From Sinomonas susongensis (GTDB lineage Bacteria; Actinomycetota; Actinomycetes; Actinomycetales; Micrococcaceae): a stretch of 64,000 nt of DNA. The stretch lies in contig NZ_SSNH01000007.1 in NCBI RefSeq assembly GCF_005877005.1, forward strand, positions 1 through 64,000, written 5' to 3'. The translations under genes and the position numbers were made by a program. The notes below the pieces were generated by a model. It worked only from the letters and a program-made list of their open reading frames with translations. It had not been told where the DNA came from and searched no databases. Positions 33,804 to 42,056 of the stretch are shown one piece after another (within the stretch, counting starts at the first letter, position 1; the number at the start of each line of letters is the position of its first letter).

Positions 33804-34424
33804 TCAGCCGGCAACCGCGACCGCGGGCCGCTCGGGGTGGTTGTATCGCACGAGGATGTCCGGTTCCTCAAGGTTCTCTTTTTCGTGCTCGAGGAGGCCA
33901 TCCACGGTGAAAGCGAGCTCCGCCGGCGTGCGTTCGCGGAGCACGCGCTCATCCACCTGCAGAGCGACGGACAGGTCAAAGTCCAACCAGCGGCCCAGCA
34001 GCATGGGCCCCGCCACCAGCAGGACCAGGTCAGCAGGCGCAGGCTGCCGCTGGGCGCGGACCGAGCGGTCGGTTTCCGGGTCGCGCAGCCGGGGCAGCCA
34101 GTGCGCCGCTCCGGGTGCGGCTAGCGGGTCCAGCACCTCGCGGGCCAGCGCGGCGAAGTCGAACCAGCGTTCCCGGTAGCTGTCCGGCTCCTCGCGGCCA
34201 AGCTCCAACCGTTGGGAGGCCGGCAGCAGGAAGTCTTTCAGCTCCACCACCTCCGCGGGTCGGCCGGTCGAGCGCAGCCTCGCGGCGATTCTCCTTGCGA
34301 GGTCGGCTGGTGCGGCCGCTTCCGCGCCGTTGACGGCGACCCTGGTCCGGCCCGCGCGGGTCAGGCAACGGTCGACGACCATGGAAACCAGCGCGTCGGG
34401 TGTCAGCGGGGCGTATGAGGGCAC
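33804..34424 (-). CDS. uridine kinase-like P-loop protein with degenerate Walker A
   Basis: 206 residues from GTG 34424. The order of elements is that of actinobacterial uridine kinase-like proteins: TRVAVNGAEAAAPADLARRI (P-loop position), a VVELKDFLLPASQRLELGRE segment, SYRERWFDFAALAREVLDPL, a strand LVLLVAGPMLLGRWL and the lid LQVDERVLRERTP. The Walker A Lys-Thr/Ser is gone: GAxxAGKT is replaced by GAEAAAPA, so phosphoryl transfer is doubtful. Divergent from the RibD-like gene. Confidence 0.65.
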   Translation of the reverse strand: MPSYAPLTPDALVSMVVDRCLTRAGRTRVAVNGAEAAAPADLARRIAARLRSTGRPAEVVELKDFLLPASQRLELGREEPDSYRERWFDFAALAREVLDPLAAPGAAHWLPRLRDPETDRSVRAQRQPAPADLVLLVAGPMLLGRWLDFDLSVALQVDERVLRERTPAELAFTVDGLLEHEKENLEEPDILVRYNHPERPAVAVAG

Positions 34425-34728
34425 CCGTCGATTATGGCCTCCGGCGTGCGCTGCGTGCTGTTGACGCCTTCGGACATATGGGACGGCAGACCGTCGGCAG
34501 AGCCGATGGGACGAAGACCAGGGCGAGGACCGAGACCAGCATCCGGCGGTGCGCGATGGGCCGGTGGTGCCCCGCACTCCTGAGGTGCGGGGCGCCTGTG
34601 CATCTGTGCCTATCTGCGGCCTTGAAAGGAAGCCGCAATGCGTTGTCGGATCGGGGGAGGGGTGTCCATAGCAGGGGTGAAGTTGGCCCCCAGGGGCTCC
34701 CCCCAATAGGAGAAGGGGAACTGCGATC
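34425..34728. other. 304-base divergent intergenic region
   Basis: Between the uridine kinase-like and RibD-like genes. It holds a long hairpin at 34566-34596, a GCCCCCAGGGGC inverted repeat close to the RibD-like ribosome site (about 34687-34698), and no ORF I can support. Confidence 0.5.
34566..34596. repeat. long perfect hairpin, GCCCCGCAC/GTGCGGGGC
   Basis: Nine-base perfect arms (34569-34577 and 34585-34593) with a TCCTGAG loop, extendable to 12 pairs with one mismatch. There is no U-tract on either side, so it is not a classical terminator; it lies in a divergent promoter region and could be an operator or an RNA structure. Confidence 0.5.
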
Positions 34729-35334
34729 ATGAAACTGACGACCAACACCCAGGTTTCCGTTGACGGAGTGATGCAGGGGAATGGCGGGCGGGACCCGCAC
34801 CTCGACCCCGGATTCGAGCGCGGCGGATGGGCCCGGCCCCTGTTCGACAGCGAGGCCATGACCTTCGTCAACGAGTTCTACCAGCGCGCCGACGCGTTCC
34901 TGTTCGGCCGGCGGACCTACGAGCTCTTCGCCGGTTACTGGGGCGTGATGGATCCGGGCAGCAGCCCCATCGCCGATGCCCTGAACACGCGGCCCAAGTA
35001 TGTGGCATCGAATACCCTCACCGAACCGGGCTGGTCGGACACGGCCATCCTTTCGGGGGACGTCGCGGCGGGCCTGCGCGAGCTGAAGGCAGCGCCTGGA
35101 GGCGAACTGCAGGTGCACGGCAGCGGTCACCTGATCCGCTGGCTCCTCGCGAACGAACTGGTCGACGAGATCATCCTGCTCGTCTGCCCCGTGATCGTCG
35201 GCGAGGGCACGCGACTGTTCCCGGAGTCCGGCCCGGACTTGGCACTTGACCTGGTCGAATCGCGAGCCTTCCCGCAGGGCATAACGCTACAGGCCTACAG
35301 GCCGGCCGGTCGCCCGCAGTATGCAACCGACTGA
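34729..35334 (+). CDS. dihydrofolate reductase family protein (RibD C-terminal fold, YyaP-like)
   Basis: 201 residues. KLTTNTQVSVDGVMQGNGG at the start, the FLFGRRTYELFAGYW segment, PKYVASNTL and the ELQVHGSGHLIRWLLANELV stretch are the RibD_C/YyaP family marks. These small NADPH-binding reductases are widespread with unknown substrates. AGGAGAAGGGG precedes the ATG by about 10 bases. Two hairpins follow the gene at 35381-35463. Confidence 0.85.
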   Translation: MKLTTNTQVSVDGVMQGNGGRDPHLDPGFERGGWARPLFDSEAMTFVNEFYQRADAFLFGRRTYELFAGYWGVMDPGSSPIADALNTRPKYVASNTLTEPGWSDTAILSGDVAAGLRELKAAPGGELQVHGSGHLIRWLLANELVDEIILLVCPVIVGEGTRLFPESGPDLALDLVESRAFPQGITLQAYRPAGRPQYATD

Positions 35335-35380
35335 CGCATCTGCCGCTCATTGAACAGACGAGGGTTCTAGCGGGCCAGGT

Positions 35381-35463
35381 GCTATCCGTCCGCGCCAGCA
35401 GGGATAGCCTGCGTGCCGCTGTCCCGGTCTCCGGTCTCTGGCAGCCGGGGTCCGGGACAGCGG
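35381..35463. terminator. two consecutive hairpins between convergent genes
   Basis: First pair: GCTATCC (35381-35387) with GGATAGC (35402-35408). Second pair: CCGCTGTCCCGG (35416-35427) with CCGGGACAGCGG (35452-35463), 12 perfect pairs, starting 10 bases past the stop of the minus-strand peptide gene. No U-tract follows on either strand, but position suggests transcript ends for both neighbours. Confidence 0.55.
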
Positions 35464-35473
35464 CGAGTGGCGA

Positions 35474-35674
35474 TTAGCGCTGGGAGACCCAGATGCCCTG
35501 CAGTGCCGCGCTGTTGGCGCTGGAGAGGATCGTCGCCGCATTGACTGCGGCGGACGAGTTCTGGGCGGCGACGAGGGCCGTGTTGACGTTGAAGCCTCCC
35601 CAGAAGAGGGTCTCGCGCCCCGGCAGCAGTTCTGTGGTCTCGGCAGCGAGTTCGGTCATGGTGAGCTTGGTCAT
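35474..35674 (-). CDS. small peptide with LPGRETL-type leader, possible secreted or modified peptide precursor
   Basis: 66 residues. AAGGAG lies 9 bases before ATG 35674, an excellent site, and a 12-base hairpin follows the stop. The N-terminal third (MTKLTMTELAAETTELLPGR) is an acidic amphipathic helix ending in ELLPGRETL, like a leader. The C-terminal part starts FWGGFNVNTALVAAQNSS and continues with repeated Asn-Ala-Ala / Ser-Ser-Ala blocks to IWVSQR; it has no Cys and no signal peptide. I recall similar short Asn/Ala-rich actinobacterial peptides but no assigned function. No modification enzyme or dedicated transporter is adjacent. A ribosomally made, processed peptide is a hypothesis. 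Confidence 0.6.
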   Translation of the reverse strand: MTKLTMTELAAETTELLPGRETLFWGGFNVNTALVAAQNSSAAVNAATILSSANSAALQGIWVSQR

Positions 35675-35947
35675 CTGAATCAACTCCTTGATGGGATGGA
35701 ATCTGTTGCGCGGTCGAACATCGATCGCTGTGAAGACTCCAACGGAGGCTGCGTTATCGAGGTGTTACACGCCTGCTGTGGGATGGCGGGATGCGCTGCC
35801 CCGGCCGCCGGGATGGTGGGCGTCGCCATCGCCGACGAGGACGTCGGACAGGAGGGGCTCGTCGGGTGCGAGGACGAGCACGCCTTCCAAAGGGAGTGGC
35901 GTGTCTAGGCGGCGGCCGCGCCTGAGAGGCTGCCGTCCCGTGTGGGC

Positions 35948-37546
35948 TCAGACGACATTGGTGCCCTCCCGCCCGGCACGCCGGGACACGGACCACGCGG
36001 CGTACAGTTCGGCCGCGTGTTCGGGGCGGGCGACGAGTACCCCGCCGGCGGCGGGCCAGACCGTCTCGTCGCCGTGTTCGTCGAGCACGAGGCCGCCCGC
36101 CTCCCGCACGATGAGGGTGGCGGCGAGGTGGTCGATCGGGCTGAAGCGTTCGACGACGCTGCCGGCGCCTCGCCCGGCGGCTACCCCTGCGAGGGTTAGG
36201 GCGCCCGAGCCCATGATGCGCAGGGTGCAGTACCTGTCCGCGAGGACAGACGTGAACGCATCAATTCCAAGCCATGGCCTGTGGGCGAGCAGCTCGGTGC
36301 CGACAACCTTGCCCGCGAGGGTGCGCCCCGCGTTCGGCGTGGGAGCCTGCAAGTCCAGGCGTGTGCCGTCGAGTTCGGCGCCCCAGCCGGCGACGGCGGA
36401 GAGCACCTGGCCCTGCCAGACGTCCCCGACGACGGCCAGGACCGGTTGGCGGTCGATGGCCAGTGCGAGGGAGAACGCGGTCCACGGGACTCCGTTGGCC
36501 AGGTTGGCGGTCCCGTCCACGGGGTCCAGGTACCAGCATGGGGTGCCCGGTGGGGCGGTCCCGCCGAGCTCCCCGCCAACGACGAGGTGCCCGGGCAGGC
36601 GCGCTGCGATGACCTCGCGTACGTGTCTCTCCACGGCCAGGTCAACCGCGATGACATTGTCCGCAGGGTGGGCCTTCGATCCGGCGTCTCCGACCTTTGC
36701 ATCGCGCGTGAACGCGATCGCCCAGTGGGCGAGTTCATGGGCGAGCGCTGCTGCCGCAACGAGCTCGTCGCCAGCGAGGCACGCGGGATGGGGTGCGTCC
36801 TCCCACGTTTCCGGCCCGGCAGCGACGACGCCCTGGAACCTGCGCAGCCGGTTCGTCGTCACGGCGTCCACGCCCAGGTCCAGGACCCAGCGCATGGCGT
36901 CCTCGTTGTCGACGGTCCAGCAGGCGACGCGAGCGCCCGAGCCATGCACTGCGCGGATCAGCTCGGTGCTGAGGACGGCGTACTCGGAGTTGACGAACTC
37001 GGGTCGCAGCCGGTCGACGAGGTCGGCGGGTGGCAGGCCACGCTGGTTCCACGGCAGCCAGACGGCGGCTGCGGGATCGAGATCGCGCACGATCCGCATC
37101 GCCTCCAGGTGCCCGCACCACGCCACCCGGGCGCCGGAATGCCCTTCGCGGACGACGCGGAGCGCAGGGCCCGCGCACTCCGGGTCGGCGATGTCGATGA
37201 GCAGGGTACAGGCGGTCCCGCCCACGGCGGCGAGGGCCTCGGCCAGGAGGGGAATGCGGTCGGTTCCCTCGCCGAGGGCAGCCACGTCAATCCAGTCCAT
37301 GTCGGCGGCGTGGCTCGGCTCGCCCCAGAGGCGATCGAGGGTTGGGTCGTGCAGAAGGATGACCTCTCCGTCGCGGGTCACGCGCACGTCCACCTCGACG
37401 AAGTCGGCACCGGCCTCGACGGCGGAGCGGACTGCCGCCAGCGTGTTCTCGCGATGCCGCTCGACGTCCCCGCGGTGGGCGGCGGCCAGCGGGGCCGGGC
37501 GCGTGGAGATGCGGTGGTCTCGGAGGGAGCGGGCAGGGTAGCTCAT
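35948..37546 (-). CDS. fusion of glycerophosphodiester phosphodiesterase and inositol monophosphatase
   Basis: 532 residues, two complete enzyme domains. Residues 20-250 are a GDPD barrel: AAHRGDVERHRENTLAAV (catalytic His-Arg and Glu-Asn), FVEVDVRVTRDGEVILLHDP (metal Glu/Asp and second His), and late CWTVDNEDAMRW. Residues 265-520 are an inositol-phosphatase-type domain: metal ligands in GELGG, the CWYLDPVDGTANLANG motif and a third acidic site in SPIDHLAATLIVREAGG, where the usual Trp before Asp is Ile. Together they could convert glycerophosphoinositol to inositol via inositol phosphate (inference). Start ATG 37546 overlaps the TGA of the small upstream gene (ATGA), so translation is coupled. 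No signal peptide. Confidence 0.82.
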   Translation of the reverse strand: MSYPARSLRDHRISTRPAPLAAAHRGDVERHRENTLAAVRSAVEAGADFVEVDVRVTRDGEVILLHDPTLDRLWGEPSHAADMDWIDVAALGEGTDRIPLLAEALAAVGGTACTLLIDIADPECAGPALRVVREGHSGARVAWCGHLEAMRIVRDLDPAAAVWLPWNQRGLPPADLVDRLRPEFVNSEYAVLSTELIRAVHGSGARVACWTVDNEDAMRWVLDLGVDAVTTNRLRRFQGVVAAGPETWEDAPHPACLAGDELVAAAALAHELAHWAIAFTRDAKVGDAGSKAHPADNVIAVDLAVERHVREVIAARLPGHLVVGGELGGTAPPGTPCWYLDPVDGTANLANGVPWTAFSLALAIDRQPVLAVVGDVWQGQVLSAVAGWGAELDGTRLDLQAPTPNAGRTLAGKVVGTELLAHRPWLGIDAFTSVLADRYCTLRIMGSGALTLAGVAAGRGAGSVVERFSPIDHLAATLIVREAGGLVLDEHGDETVWPAAGGVLVARPEHAAELYAAWSVSRRAGREGTNVV

Positions 37547-37764
37547 GCTGTGGTGCCCTGCCGTGTGGGCTTTCCGTCTTCCAACTCGAGCCCGTGGTCC
37601 CAGAGGTCTTGGAGGCTGGTGTCGCCGCTGATGAACGCTCGGACGGTCGTCGTGCCGGCGGTCGAAGCGCCGCTACCGGCGGTGCTGCTCTGGGCGGGGG
37701 CCGTCGGGGCAAGGGCGGTAGCCGCGATGGCGGCGGTGGCCCCCAGGGCAGTCTCGATCTTCAT
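37543..37764 (-). CDS. small Ala/Thr-rich peptide coupled to the GDPD-IMPase gene
   Basis: 73 residues. MKIETALGATAAIAATALAPTAPAQ in outline is a short hydrophobic stretch resembling a weak signal peptide; then a Ser/Thr/Gly linker and a charged end, VRAFISGDTSLQDLWDHGLE and a short tail. AGGAG is about 9 bases before ATG 37764. The stop overlaps the start of the fusion enzyme (ATGA). No homologue comes to mind. Confidence 0.5.
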   Translation of the reverse strand: MKIETALGATAAIAATALAPTAPAQSSTAGSGASTAGTTTVRAFISGDTSLQDLWDHGLELEDGKPTRQGTTA

Positions 37765-37897
37765 GGGATGTCGTCTCCTGTGTACGGCCGGGCAGGTTCC
37801 CTTCCGGACCGTATGGTGGCGCTGCGGGTCACTGTGTCGCCAGGACCGCAGCCGTCGAGATCACATACCAAGTGTTTGTCCTAACCGTCTGCCGAAT

Positions 37898-38101
37898 GTG
37901 AGGTGGCCGACGGGTGAACTGCCACGAAATGTTGACCTGACTGGGAAGCGGCCGGAAAAGGCTGCCTACTGGCAGGCCACAGTCCACGAGCTCAGCGCCG
38001 ACGACGTCGTCGACGCCATGCGCTTTCACGGACTGATTGACTTGTGGCAACTGTCGTCCCTTCGGCCGCTTGTGGCGGCGTCGGAAGGAGTTCCGTGCTG
38101 A
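37898..38101 (+). CDS. possible small ORF, hypothetical
   Basis: 67 codons from GTG. The centre, AAYWQATVHELSADDVVDAM then RFHGLIDLWQL, is protein-like and amphipathic, and a plus-strand terminator with a T-run follows 50 bases later. No ribosome site and no recognised family. Confidence 0.25.
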   Translation: MRWPTGELPRNVDLTGKRPEKAAYWQATVHELSADDVVDAMRFHGLIDLWQLSSLRPLVAASEGVPC

Positions 38102-38151
38102 GCCGCTTCGGCAGCGCCGCGGGCGCGGTGCCGTCTTGCGCCGCGGACCGC

Positions 38152-38200
38152 AACGATGAACGGCACCCGACCAGAGCCTGGGTGCCGTCCATCGTTTTCT
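38152..38200 (+). terminator. rho-independent terminator
   Basis: Sixteen base pairs with one internal A/C mismatch: AACGATG plus ACGGCACCC (38152-38168) with GGGTGCCGT plus CATCGTT (38180-38196), an 11-base loop, then TTTTCT on the plus strand. It lies 30 bases beyond the stop of the minus-strand SDR and may also end that transcript. Confidence 0.75.
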
Positions 38201-38230
38201 GGGGTTGCTAGTTCAGTGGCTTCAGTGGCT

Positions 38231-39049
38231 TCAGTTGCCGTGTGCCTCAATTGAAACCGGCTGCCACTCGTTCCACGTTGCCAGGCGTGATTCGTAATCC
38301 TTGGTTGCGATGTCCAAGGGCGCTTTGCCGAAGAAGATGCGCAGCGGCGGGTTCTCCGCGTCGACGACTTTGAGGATAGCGCCGCGGGTGGCGGCGGGGT
38401 TGCCGGGGTTGTTCGCTGAGGGTCGGCTGGCCGCTGCCTCTCGGACCTCGGCATAGACGTCCATCTGCTCACTGCGCGTGGCAGACGGCCCGGACCAGTC
38501 CGTCGAGAATCCGCCTGGTTCCACTAGCGTCACCTTGATATTGAAGCCTGCAACCTCCTGTGCGAGGGACTGGGAGAAGCCCTCCAGCGCCCACTTCGAT
38601 GCATGGTAGGCGCCGACTGTTGGGAAGGCGCTGATCCCACCGATGCTCGATACCTGAATGATGTGGCCCGAGCCCTGTCGACGCATGATGGGAAGTGCCG
38701 CCTGCGTGATCCACAGTGCGCCGAAGAGGTTGGTCTCCAGTTGCGCCCGGACTTGCTCCTCGGTCAGTTCCTCAATCATGCCGAAGTGGCCGTAGCCAGC
38801 GTTGTTGACGACGACATCGAGGCGGCCGAAGTGTTCTGCTGCTTTCCGGACGGCTGCGAAATCGGCTTCCCGATCGGTGACATCGAGCCGGATCGGAAGG
38901 AAAGCTTCGGCGTACTTGTCGGCGAGGTCTTGCACCGTCTCGAGGTTTCGTGCGGTGCCTGCGACGTTGTCTCCGCGCTCTAGGGCAGCTTCCGTCCACT
39001 CGCGGCCAAAGCCTTTGGACGCGCCGGTGATGAACCAGGTTTTACTCAT
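38231..39049 (-). CDS. SDR family oxidoreductase
   Basis: 272 residues. MSKTWFITGASKGFGREWTE opens with the TGxxxGxG loop; NNAGYGHFG, VSSIGGISAFP and the YHASK catalytic pair are intact. An Arg in GTARNLE after the second strand points to NADP(H). Wording is of the group of oxidoreductases often called SDR of the 'rhamnolipid/retinol' type; substrate unknown. AAGGAACG lies about 7 bases before the ATG. Divergent from the nucleotidyltransferase gene. Confidence 0.87.
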   Translation of the reverse strand: MSKTWFITGASKGFGREWTEAALERGDNVAGTARNLETVQDLADKYAEAFLPIRLDVTDREADFAAVRKAAEHFGRLDVVVNNAGYGHFGMIEELTEEQVRAQLETNLFGALWITQAALPIMRRQGSGHIIQVSSIGGISAFPTVGAYHASKWALEGFSQSLAQEVAGFNIKVTLVEPGGFSTDWSGPSATRSEQMDVYAEVREAAASRPSANNPGNPAATRGAILKVVDAENPPLRIFFGKAPLDIATKDYESRLATWNEWQPVSIEAHGN

Positions 39050-39180
39050 GGGTACGTTCCTTTCGACGGCTTACATGGACAACCAACGTCCGCCGAGGGC
39101 AAAGGCTTCCGGGCGTGAGCCACAAATTCAACGCGGAGGCTCACGGTGGCTCCGCCCTAACCTCGTGGAAACCTAGTGGC

Positions 39181-39948
39181 GTGGACTACGACAAGGCAAT
39201 CGACACCCTGGTTGCGTGGGCGCGGGAGAACAGCAACGTGCGCGCGATGGTCTTGACCGGCTCCGCGGCCGCCCACGAGACGCACCCCCTGTCAGACCGC
39301 GATATCGAGGTGTACGCCGCTGACCCGGCCCCACTTCTTTCAGACGACTCCTGGTGGGACCAGCTGGGGAAGGTGCTCGTCGTCGAACGCCTGCCCAACC
39401 CGGGCTGGCACCCGTCGCGCCTCGTGTACTACGTCGGAGGGAAGCTCGACCTGAGCGTCATCCAGGCCGACGTGCTTCCGGCGATGCGTCATGAACGCCC
39501 CTTCACGGTCCTCCTGGACAAGGATGGACATTCTGCCTCGCTCCGCCAGACCCGAGTGCGGGCTTCGCTGCCGGACGAGGCGATGTTCCACGAGCAACTG
39601 AACTTGGGTTACGCGGCCGCACTGATGTGCGCGAAGTCGGTAGTCCGAGACGAGCCGTGGTCAAGCAAGATCCGAGACCGAGACCTAAAGGCCACACTCC
39701 TGACGCTCATCGAATGGGACCATCTCGTGCGCTACGGCCTCGACTACGACGTACGCTTCCTCGGTTCCCGCATGCGGCAATGGATGGACGTCGACGTGCA
39801 GCAGGCACTCGAAGAGTGCTGGGGTGGCTTCGGCGCTGTGGATTCCGCCGCTGCCCTGCGCGCATCCATTGCCTTATTCACCAAGCTCGCGAAGCGGATC
39901 GCAGGCAGTCTTGGCTTCCAACCTTTCGATCACAGCGGCGTTCACTGA
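39181..39948 (+). CDS. aminoglycoside 6-adenylyltransferase-like protein (ANT(6)/AadE family)
   Basis: 255 residues from GTG 39181. The nucleotidyltransferase signature is VLTGSAAAHETHPLSDRDIE, with the two Asp metal ligands; WWDQLGKVLVVERLPNPGW and the LDLSVIQADVLP strand follow as in ANT(6) streptomycin adenylyltransferases. Family members start about 28 residues before the GS motif, which favours GTG 39181 over GTG 39115. Resistance to streptomycin is possible, but chromosomal relatives are common in soil actinobacteria without shown resistance. Confidence 0.72.
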   Translation: MDYDKAIDTLVAWARENSNVRAMVLTGSAAAHETHPLSDRDIEVYAADPAPLLSDDSWWDQLGKVLVVERLPNPGWHPSRLVYYVGGKLDLSVIQADVLPAMRHERPFTVLLDKDGHSASLRQTRVRASLPDEAMFHEQLNLGYAAALMCAKSVVRDEPWSSKIRDRDLKATLLTLIEWDHLVRYGLDYDVRFLGSRMRQWMDVDVQQALEECWGGFGAVDSAAALRASIALFTKLAKRIAGSLGFQPFDHSGVH

Positions 39949-40077
39949 GAGGTCGAGACAATTCTCGCAATGCAACCGCACATCGGGTAGGACGTCTCGA
40001 CAGCTCCTGTTTTGGGTGACGCGAGACGGTCCCTTTGGCCCTAAAAGAGCGGACCGCGCAGGGGCTACGTTCTGCGT

Positions 40078-40776
40078 ATGGACACACCGCAGTCCGGGCC
40101 CCCGCACAGTGCCGTCCTCGTGCACGGGGGGTGGGGCAACCCTGGCGACTGGCAATGGGTCCGGCGGATTCTCGAGGCCAACGGCTTCGACGTCGCCGTC
40201 CCGGACCTTCCATCACATCGCCTTGACGCGGGCCTGCTGGAGGACGCTGAGGAAGTGAAGTCCGCGATCCGGGGCTACGCCGGCCCCGTCGTCGTCGCCG
40301 GGTGGTCCTACGGCGGAGACGTCATCGGGCTCGCCGCAGCGGGGGAGCAGAACGTGGTCCGACTCGTGTACGTCTCGTCCGTCCCCCAGCCCATCCAGGA
40401 AAAGCGTGACGGGAACCTTTTCGCCGGCAACCCGGTGATCCTCGAGGACGGCCAAGGCAGGTTCGTCCTCGACAACGACTGGTGGGTCTACGAGGAGAAG
40501 GGCAGGACATTCCCCGAAGAGGTACGCCGCCACATCCAATCCAACCCGCGCCGCTCCGCTTCACGCCGCACACTCACCGATCCCATACCGGCAGCGGCCT
40601 GGATGGAGACCCCTGCCACTGTCCTGCTCGGTACCCGCGACGAGGGGATCGGCGACGACAGACGAGCCTGGGCGAAGCAGAACATCAAGGACGTGCGCGA
40701 CATCGACGACGACCACTTCCTGATCTTCAACAGCCCGGACACTGTTGCGCACGCCATCATGGAGGCCGAGGTATAG
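40078..40776 (+). CDS. alpha/beta hydrolase
   Basis: 232 residues. VLVHGGWGNPGDWQWV is the oxyanion-hole strand, VVVAGWSYGGDVI the nucleophile elbow (GWSYG), TVLLGTRDEGIG the acid position and DDDHFLIF the catalytic His. It resembles small esterase/salicylate-esterase-like hydrolases. Substrate unknown. No clear ribosome site before the ATG. Confidence 0.82.
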   Translation: MDTPQSGPPHSAVLVHGGWGNPGDWQWVRRILEANGFDVAVPDLPSHRLDAGLLEDAEEVKSAIRGYAGPVVVAGWSYGGDVIGLAAAGEQNVVRLVYVSSVPQPIQEKRDGNLFAGNPVILEDGQGRFVLDNDWWVYEEKGRTFPEEVRRHIQSNPRRSASRRTLTDPIPAAAWMETPATVLLGTRDEGIGDDRRAWAKQNIKDVRDIDDDHFLIFNSPDTVAHAIMEAEV

Positions 40777-40930
40777 CGAAGCGTGCGGCCTACAGTTGTT
40801 TCCATGGCGCAGCAAGACGAGTGTCGGACTGAAATGGCGGGCCCTCACAGGGGGGGCCTTTCGGGTGTTTTGGGGGAGGGCTCCCGTACGCGGCGTCAGC
40901 TCTCGGCCGACGCCGGGATCGGTGCCTGAG

Positions 40931-42049
40931 ATGCTGGTCTGGGCTGGCTTCGTGCTGGGCGTCCTGGTCGTTGCCGGAACGGCATTCAGCATCATCGGTG
41001 CGCTGATCGTAGCCAGGCGCGTCGATTCATGGGTGACGGCGGTCGTAGACACCGCGCTCGACCACGCCTTCCTGGTGGCACTCCGTGGCGTGGACTCGTT
41101 CGAACGTCGCGACTGGTTCCTCGGCTGGCAGGGCCCGCTCACGTTGGTGGTCCGCCTGACGATATGGATGGGGATGCTCGTTCTTGGCTTCGCACTGATC
41201 ATGCTGCCTGGCACCGACGGTGACTTCGCCGCGGCTCTCGAGGACGCAGGTTCGTCGATCTTCACGCTCGGGTTCGCGGTCCCGCATGGCGGCGGGGGGC
41301 AGCTTGCCGCCTATGTGGCCGGTTTCGCGGGCATGGCCGTCATAGGTCTGCAGATCGGATATCTCCCGACCGTGTACTCCTCATTCAACCGACGGGAAAC
41401 GGAGGTCAGCCTTCTCGTCGCACGGGCCGGGACTCCCGCATGGGGGCCCGAGATCCTGCTGCGCACCCACTGGGGAACCGGCAGCAGCGACTCCGCGCCG
41501 GTTCTTGAGGACCTGTTCGTGCGCTGGGAGCGGTGGACCGCAGAGGTCGCCGAGTCGCACACCACGTACACCGGGCTTCTCCGCCTGCGCTCGCCGAAGC
41601 GTAACTCCCACTGGCTGACATCCCTGATCGCCGTCATGGACGCCGCTGCTCTCCACCTAGCCCTGGCCCCCGGCACGGAACCCAAGATTGCGGCCCGGCT
41701 GATGCTGCGCATGGGCTTCGAGACACTGAACGATTTGGCACGCGCGATGAAGCTGTCCGTACCGGACCTCGCCCAGGTGTCTGTGGCCACGACCCCCATT
41801 TCGGTCACCTTCGACGAGTTCGCTCAAGCCGCCGCCACTCTCCGCTCGGTCGGCTACCCCGTGACGGAGACCGACGAGGACGCCTGGCCCAACTTCGCAG
41901 GCTGGCGCGTGAACTACGATCGCGCGGCGCTCTCCCTCTCTCGCATGCTCGATGCACCGCCGTCAATGTGGACGGGGCCTCGGCGCTGGCCGTCGCAGCC
42001 GACCGCCCCGTTCCGCCCCAACCCAGGCCGCACGCGCAACAGAGAATGA
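40931..42049 (+). CDS. membrane protein with an ion-channel-like pore segment
   Basis: 372 residues. The first segment is LVWAGFVLGVLVVAGTAFSI. A second lies at PLTLVVRLTIWMGMLVLGFA, then a re-entrant-looking SSIFTLGFAVPHGGGG and a further helix GFAGMAVIGLQIGYLPTVYS, as in two-TM channel pores, although the selectivity-filter GYG is absent. The remaining 240 residues are soluble and helical. A preceding 42-codon frame (40804-40929) ends 1 base before ATG 40931 and contains a GC-rich hairpin (GGCCC/GGGCC, about 40839-40858). Function not established. Confidence 0.6.
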   Translation: MLVWAGFVLGVLVVAGTAFSIIGALIVARRVDSWVTAVVDTALDHAFLVALRGVDSFERRDWFLGWQGPLTLVVRLTIWMGMLVLGFALIMLPGTDGDFAAALEDAGSSIFTLGFAVPHGGGGQLAAYVAGFAGMAVIGLQIGYLPTVYSSFNRRETEVSLLVARAGTPAWGPEILLRTHWGTGSSDSAPVLEDLFVRWERWTAEVAESHTTYTGLLRLRSPKRNSHWLTSLIAVMDAAALHLALAPGTEPKIAARLMLRMGFETLNDLARAMKLSVPDLAQVSVATTPISVTFDEFAQAAATLRSVGYPVTETDEDAWPNFAGWRVNYDRAALSLSRMLDAPPSMWTGPRRWPSQPTAPFRPNPGRTRNRE

Positions 42050-42056
42050 ATGAGGG

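Larger units (their letters stand above)
37765..38230. other. 466-base region with little coding content
   Basis: It contains a weak plus-strand frame (37898-38101) and a strong hairpin terminator (38152-38200). Base composition at 37840-37990 is less GC-rich than the neighbours. No RNA gene or mobile element is visible. Confidence 0.5.

Noticed and set aside
35696-35908. A Cys-containing 70-codon plus-strand frame that might be a peptide precursor
   Set aside because: No ribosome site, opposite to the direction of both neighbours, and no pattern beyond chance; the minus-strand peptide at 35474-35674 has far better signals.
36281-38101. A 606-codon plus-strand frame
   Set aside because: Mostly antisense of the GDPD-IMPase fusion. 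Only the last 67 codons lie outside it and are listed with low confidence.
40838-40860. GGCCC/GGGCC hairpin followed by TTTCGGGTGTTTT as a terminator for the alpha/beta hydrolase
   Set aside because: The stem is only five pairs with a long loop and lies inside a small open frame preceding the next gene; too weak to list separately.
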